The translations under genes were made by a program, and so were the position numbers. A stretch of DNA of 5,017 nucleotides. It comes from an uncultured Saprospiraceae bacterium (lineage in GTDB: Bacteria > Bacteroidota > Bacteroidia > Chitinophagales > Saprospiraceae). The notes under the pieces were generated by a model, which was not told the DNA's origin, did no database searches, and saw nothing but the letters and a program-made list of their open reading frames with translations. The stretch lies in contig CAKUWM010000227.1 of the NCBI GenBank assembly GCA_934699305.1, positions 1 through 5,017 on the forward strand. Reading direction: 5' to 3'. Below are positions 1 to 5,017 of the stretch, in pieces. The stretch's first letter is position 1, and each line of letters opens with the position of its first letter.

Positions 1-1
1 G

Positions 2-49
2 TTACCAAAGGAATACAGTATTGAAGATTTGATAGAAGTATTACAATAA
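2..49 (+). CDS. C-terminal end of an unidentified gene (partial)
   Basis: Frame 2 is open from the left edge and reads LPKEYSIEDLIEVLQ before a TAA stop at 47-49; the other two forward frames stop earlier (frame 1 at 22-24, frame 3 at 30-32). The tail is acidic and amphipathic, as expected for a C-terminal helix. Only 15 residues are visible, so no family can be named. A hairpin starts 4 bases after the stop, which fits a gene end. The stretch is short enough for an open frame to occur by chance, so this is a moderate-to-weak call. Confidence 0.45.
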   Translation, partial: LPKEYSIEDLIEVLQ

Positions 50-75
50 AAAAGCCCAAACCATATGCTTTGGGC
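48..75 (-). terminator. Intrinsic terminator reading leftward
   Basis: A perfect 7-bp stem pairs GCCCAAA (54-60) with TTTGGGC (69-75) around an 8-base loop. On the + strand six A residues (48-53) precede it and no T-tract follows. Read on the - strand, the stem is therefore followed by TTTTTTATTG, the classic Rho-independent arrangement. It may also mark the end of the small rightward gene at 2-49, but it lacks the T-tract needed for efficient termination in that direction. Confidence 0.7.
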
Positions 76-132
76 AATCAACAATATCCATTCGCAAAGG
101 GTCGACACAAACCTTGAGTGTCTTTTAATGTT
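48..132 (-). ncRNA. Candidate small RNA, about 85 nt, leftward
   Basis: On the - strand a TATATTTG box (145 to 138) lies about 60 bases upstream of the intrinsic terminator, so a transcript of roughly 85 nt would run from about 132 to 48. No substantial ORF lies in it. Its first part folds as a hairpin: GACAC pairs with GTGTC (+ positions 118-122 and 104-108) around a 9-base loop. The loop's AAGG (115-112) can pair with CCTT just downstream (100-97), giving a possible H-type pseudoknot. The 3' part is the terminator stem. No known RNA family was recognised. A leftward promoter, an internal fold and a terminator in a gene-free gap are what support the call; the box lacks a clear -33 TTG partner. 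Confidence 0.35.
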
Positions 133-137
133 CGGGG

Positions 138-145
138 CAAATATA
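138..145 (-). promoter_or_regulatory. Bacteroidetes-type -7 promoter box, leftward
   Basis: The + strand CAAATATA is TATATTTG on the - strand, matching the Bacteroidetes primary sigma factor -7 consensus TAnnTTTG. It is followed by CCCCGAAC, so a start near 134-131 is plausible. No TTG is visible at the expected -33 distance (about 162-170 on the + strand), and the region is AT-rich, so a chance match is possible. No equally good box was found on the + strand for the peptide gene. Confidence 0.4.
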
Positions 146-165
146 ATTATTTAAATCTTTTTATT

Positions 166-420
166 ATGAAAAAATTAAGTTTAGAAAATTTGAAATTGGA
201 AGCTGATGATATGCTTCAACGTAGTCAACTGAAAACTGTTTTTGGAGGCTATAATGGTGGTACTGGTGTTCAATGCCGCTGTAAAAATAGACATACTGGA
301 GCCGAATGGTTTGGAAATGTCGATGACTGTGAGGAATGTGGAAATTGGTGTGCTAATAATGTTCCTCAAGGTCACACTTATACCAGTTGGATATGTACAG
401 GACCTTTAGTTCAATATTAG
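166..420 (+). CDS. Double-glycine leader peptide precursor, six-Cys core (bacteriocin-like)
   Basis: An 84-residue secreted-peptide precursor. Residues 1-28 form a typical GG leader: basic MKK start, amphipathic Leu/Glu-rich helix, then SQLKTVFGG with hydrophobic residues before Gly27-Gly28. Cleavage there leaves a 56-residue core with Cys37, 39, 55, 58, 62 and 77, which could form three disulfides. The core begins YNGGTGVQC, similar to the YGNGV-x-C box of class IIa bacteriocins, and is rich in Gly, Asn and Trp. ATG 166 is chosen because it places the leader at the N-terminus after an A/T-rich stretch; an in-frame GTG at 118 would add 16 residues unlike any leader. The C39 transporter downstream is the expected processing and export machine. 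An antibacterial role is inferred; signalling or another secreted function is possible. No lanthipeptide or radical-SAM modification enzyme is visible nearby. Confidence 0.88.
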   Translation: MKKLSLENLKLEADDMLQRSQLKTVFGGYNGGTGVQCRCKNRHTGAEWFGNVDDCEECGNWCANNVPQGHTYTSWICTGPLVQY

Positions 421-422
421 CA

Positions 423-462
423 TAAACACAGGTTAAAGGTAATAACCTTTAACCTGTGTTTA
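423..462 (+). terminator. 18-bp perfect hairpin between peptide and lipoprotein genes
   Basis: Bases 423-440 pair without mismatch with 445-462 around an AATA tetraloop, starting 2 bases after the peptide stop codon and ending 17 bases before the next start codon. The stem includes AGGTTAAAGGT and its complement. Only the stem's own TTT lies at the 3' side, with no long U-tract after it, so full termination is uncertain. It more likely acts as a partial terminator or as a 3' stabiliser of the peptide mRNA. Either would let the peptide be made in excess over the export genes. Confidence 0.75.
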
Positions 463-479
463 CAACATTTAATATTTCA

Positions 480-2024
480 ATGAAAAAGATAATATTTTAT
501 ATCGTAATAATTATTATAGTATCTAGCTGTAATAATAATAGAAGCAATAGCAATCATCAAAACGCTAAAGTCATAAATAATGTAAAAGTAGGAAAGTTTT
601 TAATTATTGGTACGACAGATGATTTAAGAGCTTTTGAGTATTTGAATATAATAAATTTCTCTTCAGCTTCACTTAAACTAAAAAACTGCATAACTGACCG
701 AAAGGTGATTGGTGACTCTATAGTCATGGAGATCGATTCTATCTCAGAACCGCAACTCTTAAGCTTGACTTCATGGTCCAAAGATTTCAAGTATCGTGCT
801 GCATTTATTGCGAAACCAAATGATACGATAATTTTTGAAATCAAAAATAAGCGCTTTATCATTATAGGAGAAAAAGCAGATGAACATAACTTTTATTCAA
901 GTTTGGAAGATTCTACGCCAAATTATAAAAATAACCCTTATAAAGGTAATATTTTGGAATATAAATCTAAAGTTGATTCTATTTACAGAAAAAAAGTAGA
1001 CTTTTTTAATAAATACGTAAGTAGGCATAATATCACATCAAAGTTATTTATTGATTTTGTAGAGTCTGATTTGAAATATTCTCACATATATGAATTAATA
1101 ATCCCTAGAACGAAAAATACAGTAGACTCCGTTTACTTGGGTGGCCAAGACGAATTTTTGACAATTATTCAAAAAGAGTATAGCAGTAAAGAGCAGTTGT
1201 TTAATCTTAAAGACTATTTAGGAGACATTAAAATAGATGATTTTAAGGAGGAGAGCCATTTAAATAGGTTTTCTTTTAAATCTGCTTTGTCAGCAACCAT
1301 AAGATATTACTTTGAGACTTCAGATTATCCAAGTTATTCCAAAGAAAAATTTTTGGCAGAAAAAGCTGTTATAGAACATAATTTTGATGAAAAAATCAAG
1401 GAGTACGCAATCGCTTCTCTCATTACTGTTTATCATGGAACAGGCTTTGGGCACAGTAAAAAAAGTGTTTCTTTTTTTAAAAATGAAATTAGTGAATATG
1501 GAAAATTATATCCGGATTCTCAGTATACAAAGGAAATGGAAGATATTACAGAAGATTTAAATTCCTTCGAATTAAAGCTTCCTGAATCAGCCTTAAATAC
1601 CAAACTACTCAGTAAACATGGGGATACTTTAACCTTAGACGAAATTTTTAACCGTTCTAATAAAAGGATAAGAGTTATAGATTTTTGGGCAAGCTGGTGC
1701 CCTCCCTGTATAAGCGAAATACAAAAGGCGCAAAACTTTAGGGATAAACTATCAGTTGAAAATAACGTAGAATGGATTTATTTATCTATAGATAATGATA
1801 AAGACAAATGGTTAAAAAAATCAAAAGAACTTGAAAGCTATCTTAATGTTCGTAATCAATATTTAGTTATCAATGGTACAAATTCACCACTAGGTAGACA
1901 CCTAAATGTCTCTTGGATTCCAAGATATATAATTCTAAATAAACAAAACGAGATTGTTTTGAATAATTCACCACATCCTTCGGATAGCATTGTTTTTAAA
2001 GGAATTATTAATAGTATTGAATAA
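480..2024 (+). CDS. TlpA-like thioredoxin-fold lipoprotein
   Basis: A 514-residue predicted periplasm-facing lipoprotein thiol-disulfide oxidoreductase. Residues 1-17 are a lipoprotein signal peptide: MKK, an Ile/Val-rich core, and lipobox V14-S-S-C17. The residues after Cys17 are NNN, with no acidic surface-export signal. About residues 18-365 match no domain I can name. Residues ~365-514 are a TlpA/AhpC-TSA-type thioredoxin domain with FWASWCPPC (redox Cys407 and Cys410) and the cis-proline region SWIPRY (Pro481). ATG 480 is preferred over an in-frame GTG at 456 because it starts the signal peptide and the GTG lies inside the hairpin. It sits between a six-Cys peptide and its exporter, so it probably forms or isomerises the peptide's disulfides; a role in self-protection cannot be excluded. 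It is markedly AT-rich (one sampled 60-base stretch, 961-1020, is about 18% GC). Confidence 0.88.
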   Translation: MKKIIFYIVIIIIVSSCNNNRSNSNHQNAKVINNVKVGKFLIIGTTDDLRAFEYLNIINFSSASLKLKNCITDRKVIGDSIVMEIDSISEPQLLSLTSWSKDFKYRAAFIAKPNDTIIFEIKNKRFIIIGEKADEHNFYSSLEDSTPNYKNNPYKGNILEYKSKVDSIYRKKVDFFNKYVSRHNITSKLFIDFVESDLKYSHIYELIIPRTKNTVDSVYLGGQDEFLTIIQKEYSSKEQLFNLKDYLGDIKIDDFKEESHLNRFSFKSALSATIRYYFETSDYPSYSKEKFLAEKAVIEHNFDEKIKEYAIASLITVYHGTGFGHSKKSVSFFKNEISEYGKLYPDSQYTKEMEDITEDLNSFELKLPESALNTKLLSKHGDTLTLDEIFNRSNKRIRVIDFWASWCPPCISEIQKAQNFRDKLSVENNVEWIYLSIDNDKDKWLKKSKELESYLNVRNQYLVINGTNSPLGRHLNVSWIPRYIILNKQNEIVLNNSPHPSDSIVFKGIINSIE

Positions 2025-2034
2025 AGAAAGACTC

Positions 2035-4245
2035 TTGAAGCCCCCCTTCCCCTTCTATAAACAACCCGACTCCAAAGACTGTGGCCCTACCTGTTTGCGC
2101 ATCATTGCCAAACACTACGGCAAACTGATCTCCTTGCAGGAGATCAGGCAACTCTCTGAAACCACCAGAGCGGGAAGTAATTTAATGATGCTAAGTGACG
2201 CTGCTGAGGCGATTGGATTTAAATCTTTAGGAGTAAAACTGGATTTTAATAAACTAAAAGAAGCCCCTTTGCCACTTATAGTGCACTGGAATAAAAACCA
2301 TTTTGTGGTGGTCTATAAAATTAAGAAAGATATAGTCTATATTTCAGACCCGTCTTATGGACTGATAACTTATACAAAGGAGGAGTTTATCCCAAGATGG
2401 ATGGGTAATAATGCCAAAGCCGACACAAAAGAAGGCATTGCCTTATTATTGGCAGTGACTCCAAAATTTAAGCAACTCGATTGGGAAGAAACCGATAAAA
2501 AATCATTTCGGTTCCTGTTTCAGTATCTTTTTAAATACAAAAGTCTGCTCCTGCAACTGGTTATCGGTCTTTTGGTGGGGAGTATGCTCCAGCTTATTTT
2601 TCCATTCTTGACCCAAAGTATTGTTGATGTTGGCATACAAAACCAGGACATTGATTTTATCTACATGGTATTGATTGCCCAAATCATGCTGTTTATTGGG
2701 CGCTCCAGCGTGGATATCTTTAGGAGTTGGATCTTGTTGCACTTAAGCACCCGTATCAATATTTCTCTGGTCTCCGATTTTTTTATAAAGCTAATGAACC
2801 TTCCCATTGCCTATTTTGACACCCGAATGACTGGTGATATCATGCAACGTATCAATGACCATAGTCGTATTGAAAGGTTGTTGACAGGTTCTACATTGAG
2901 CACCTTATTTTCAATGTTCAATCTTTTTGTGTTTGGTGCAGTGCTTATTTATTATAGTCCATCTATTTTTTTCATATTCGCCATTGGGAGTATCGTTTAC
3001 GTTATTTGGATTCTGTTTTTCTTAAAGAGAAGAAAAGAGTTAGATTATAAACGCTTTTCACAAATGAGCCAAGAGCAAAGCACCGTTATTGAACTGATCA
3101 ATGGGATGCAGGAAATTAAAATGAACAATGCCGAAAAACAAAAGCGTTGGAAATGGGAATATGTGCAGGCGCGTTTGTTTAAGGTATCCATGCAGAGCTT
3201 AAGCTTAGAACAGACCCAAGGCATTGGGTCGTCTTTTATAAATGAATCAAAGAACATTCTCATTACGTTCACATCGGCCAGTTTAGTGCTTGAAGGTTCA
3301 ATAACCTTGGGTATGATGCTTTCAATACAATATATCATTGGACAGCTAAATGGACCAATATCCCAACTTGTAGGTTTTATACAAGCCACCCAAGATGCCA
3401 AGATCAGTTTGGAACGTTTGGGGGAAGTCCACGACAGAGAAGACGAAGAAAACAAGGAAAAACAATTAATTTCCAAAATCAAACCCAATCAAGACCTTAC
3501 CATTAACGATATTATTTTTAGATATTTGGGAAATGACGAGCCTGTCATAAAAGGATTGAGTATGACCATACCAGCCAATAGGATTACCGCTATCGTGGGG
3601 GCAAGCGGCAGTGGGAAAACCACTCTGATGAAAATCCTATTGAAATTTTATGAACCTGAAAAAGGCAACATTACCTACGGCGAGCATTATTTAAGTGCCT
3701 TATCCCATAAAGCTTGGCGTGCCAACTGTGGTGTAGTATTGCAAGAGGGCTATGTGTTTAATGATACCATAGCCTATAATATTGCTATTGGTGAAGATAC
3801 TATAGACCAAGAGCGGTTGATAACAGCCGTTAAGGTGGCCAATATTTACGATTTCATACAATCACTTCCTTTAGGCTTTAATACCAAGATAGGGAACGAA
3901 GGTGTAGGCGTTAGTACTGGGCAAAAACAGCGTCTGTTCATAGCGCGTGCAGTTTATAAAGACCCAGACTTTCTATTTTTTGATGAAGCCACCTCTGCAT
4001 TGGATGCGAAAAACGAACGTATTATCATGGAAAACCTAAATACGTTTTTTAAAGATAAAACGGTCGTTATCATTGCCCATCGTTTAAGTACCGTAAAAAA
4101 GGCCCATAACATCGTTGTAATTGATGACGGAAAGGTCAAGGAGTCTGGTAAGCACCAAGAGTTATTGGATAAACAAGCGACGTATTACAGTTTGGTAAAG
4201 AATCAATTGGAATTGGAAAAGTTAAGTAGTGGTAGAGATGTATAA
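2035..4245 (+). CDS. Peptidase-containing ABC exporter (C39 bacteriocin transporter)
   Basis: A 736-residue inner-membrane transporter that removes GG leaders and exports the peptide. Residues ~5-135 are a C39 peptidase with Gln10, Cys16 (KDCGPTC), His89 (NHFVVV) and Asp105 (ISDP); these spacings match ComA (Gln11, Cys17, His96, Asp112). Residues ~165-460 are the membrane domain, with hydrophobic segments near 171-190, 208-223, 288-307, 310-331 and 424-442. The ATPase follows: Walker A GASGSGKT 522-529, Q-loop Gln570, signature VSTGQ 626-630, Walker B FLFFDE with Asp650-Glu651, D-loop SALD 654-657, H-loop His682. All catalytic residues are present. No in-frame ATG exists before the peptidase Cys. 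TTG 2035 gives MKPPFPFYKQ, the usual family start; TTG 2017 or 1990 would overlap the upstream gene. The function call is firm, the start less so. The first 120 bases are far more GC-rich than the upstream gene. Confidence 0.95.
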   Translation: MKPPFPFYKQPDSKDCGPTCLRIIAKHYGKLISLQEIRQLSETTRAGSNLMMLSDAAEAIGFKSLGVKLDFNKLKEAPLPLIVHWNKNHFVVVYKIKKDIVYISDPSYGLITYTKEEFIPRWMGNNAKADTKEGIALLLAVTPKFKQLDWEETDKKSFRFLFQYLFKYKSLLLQLVIGLLVGSMLQLIFPFLTQSIVDVGIQNQDIDFIYMVLIAQIMLFIGRSSVDIFRSWILLHLSTRINISLVSDFFIKLMNLPIAYFDTRMTGDIMQRINDHSRIERLLTGSTLSTLFSMFNLFVFGAVLIYYSPSIFFIFAIGSIVYVIWILFFLKRRKELDYKRFSQMSQEQSTVIELINGMQEIKMNNAEKQKRWKWEYVQARLFKVSMQSLSLEQTQGIGSSFINESKNILITFTSASLVLEGSITLGMMLSIQYIIGQLNGPISQLVGFIQATQDAKISLERLGEVHDREDEENKEKQLISKIKPNQDLTINDIIFRYLGNDEPVIKGLSMTIPANRITAIVGASGSGKTTLMKILLKFYEPEKGNITYGEHYLSALSHKAWRANCGVVLQEGYVFNDTIAYNIAIGEDTIDQERLITAVKVANIYDFIQSLPLGFNTKIGNEGVGVSTGQKQRLFIARAVYKDPDFLFFDEATSALDAKNERIIMENLNTFFKDKTVVIIAHRLSTVKKAHNIVVIDDGKVKESGKHQELLDKQATYYSLVKNQLELEKLSSGRDV

Positions 4246-5017
4246 AACAGAGAAGCACGATAATTTAAATTTAAGATCTGAGGAAGTTCAGGAGATTCTT
4301 TCAAATCCTCCAGTGTGGATAGTGCGTTGGGGCATCACACTTATATTTATGTTTGTTTGCATTATTCTAATCTTGTCATTTATAATCAAATATCCTGATT
4401 TTGTAACTGCCAAGATTTTGGTAACAACCAGACAGCCAACAGAACAAGTGGTTTCAAGATATTCGGGACAATTGGAAAAAGTATTTATAAAAAATAGAGA
4501 TACCGTCAATAGTGATCAAAGATTGGCAATTATTAAAAACACTGCGAATTTTGAGGATGTATATATATTAAAAAGCATCATCGACACGCTCCCTTTTAAC
4601 ATTAAAACGTTCAAGTTCCCTTTTGCTAAGACGGCTTATTTGATACTTGGGGATATTAACACAGCATATATTGGTTTCGAGAAAAGTTACACCGATTATT
4701 TCTTACTAAAAGATTTAGATCCATATTCCAACCAATTAGGAGGCAATCAAGTTTCGCTGCAAGAACTAAAAAACAGATTGAGAAATCAAGTCACTCAAAA
4801 AGAATTGCTTGAACAAGAGTTTAAATTGAAACAGAAAGATTTGGAAAGAGATAAAACCCTTTTTGATAAAGGTGTCATCTCACAAAGGGATTTTGAATTA
4901 AAGCAATTGGACTTTATACAAATGCAAAAAAGCATAAGTACTATGGCTATTACTATTTCGCAAATGACGGAAGCCATATCATCCGCCAATCAAACATTAA
5001 AGAGTACACATATAAAT
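4238..5017 (+). CDS. HlyD-family secretion adaptor (partial, 3' end cut by window)
   Basis: The first 260 residues of a periplasmic adaptor (membrane fusion protein), open to the right edge. It has a short cytoplasmic N-terminus (1-29) containing SNPPVWIVRWG, then one membrane segment (about 30-51). SGQLEKVFIKNRDTVNSDQRLAII (residues ~76-99, with the typical Gly and Asp/Val positions) is a half barrel-sandwich motif. From ~172 to beyond 255 it is Gln/Lys/Glu-rich coiled coil, including KGVISQRDFE, the usual helical-hairpin turn of this family. It should connect the ABC exporter to an outer-membrane TolC-like channel, which is not visible here. ATG 4238 overlaps the exporter stop by 8 bases (ATGTATAA), so the two are probably translationally coupled. 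The second lipoyl half and barrel domain lie outside the window. Confidence 0.92.
   Translation, partial: MYKTEKHDNLNLRSEEVQEILSNPPVWIVRWGITLIFMFVCIILILSFIIKYPDFVTAKILVTTRQPTEQVVSRYSGQLEKVFIKNRDTVNSDQRLAIIKNTANFEDVYILKSIIDTLPFNIKTFKFPFAKTAYLILGDINTAYIGFEKSYTDYFLLKDLDPYSNQLGGNQVSLQELKNRLRNQVTQKELLEQEFKLKQKDLERDKTLFDKGVISQRDFELKQLDFIQMQKSISTMAITISQMTEAISSANQTLKSTHIN

Noticed and set aside
64..72. TATGCTTTG as a rightward promoter box for the peptide gene
   Set aside because: The gap between TA and TTTG is three bases instead of two, it lies inside the terminator hairpin, and no -33 element is suitably placed.
41..91. 16-codon leftward ORF (MDIVDCPKHMVWAFLL) overlapping the terminator
   Set aside because: It runs through the terminator stem and T-tract, there is no gene downstream for a leader peptide to control, and its length is within chance.
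118..165. In-frame GTG start extending the peptide by 16 residues
   Set aside because: The extension would precede a complete GG leader that already begins with MKK at 166, and such leaders start at the N-terminus.
456..479. In-frame GTG start extending the TlpA lipoprotein by 8 residues
   Set aside because: It lies in the 3' arm of the 18-bp hairpin and would displace the signal peptide from the N-terminus; ATG 480 gives a clean lipoprotein signal.
2041..2046. Six-C run just after the exporter start as a phase-variation tract
   Set aside because: Six bases is too short to suggest frequent slippage, and it encodes the Pro-Pro of a normal family N-terminus.
3045..3488. 147-codon leftward ORF
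   Set aside because: It lies wholly opposite the exporter's membrane domain, resembles no known protein, and is best explained as an antisense shadow. The shorter leftward ORFs opposite the other genes were left out for the same reason.

Overview
The window looks like Bacteroidota, most likely a flavobacterium. It is AT-rich, has no Shine-Dalgarno sequences, and carries a Bacteroidetes-type -7 promoter box (TAnnTTTG form). Its genes are the kind found in peptide-export loci of that phylum. The assignment rests on gene content and sequence style, not on a phylogenetic marker.

Layout. Bases 2-49 hold the last 15 codons of an unidentified rightward gene. Bases 48-145 are non-coding on the + strand. 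On the - strand they carry a promoter-like box, about 85 nt with a foldable hairpin, and a good intrinsic terminator, so they may encode a small RNA. Bases 166-420 encode an 84-residue double-glycine leader peptide whose 56-residue core has six cysteines. An 18-bp perfect hairpin (423-462) follows. Next comes a 514-residue TlpA/thioredoxin-fold lipoprotein (480-2024), then a peptidase-containing ABC exporter (C39 + membrane + ATPase, 2035-4245). Overlapping the exporter by 8 bases is a HlyD-family adaptor (4238 to the window end, incomplete).

How the parts fit. The C39 domain would cut the peptide after Gly27-Gly28 and the transporter would move the core across the inner membrane. The HlyD adaptor would link the transporter to an outer-membrane channel that is not visible here. 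The TlpA-like lipoprotein could form or correct disulfides in the six-Cys core in the periplasm. The mature peptide starts with YNGGTGVQC, which resembles the YGNGV-x-C box of class IIa (pediocin-like) bacteriocins. Bacteroidetocins of gut Bacteroidales are a described class IIa-related family, so this may be a flavobacterial relative or a parallel cysteine-rich family. Function is inferred from context; no immunity gene is recognisable in the visible part.
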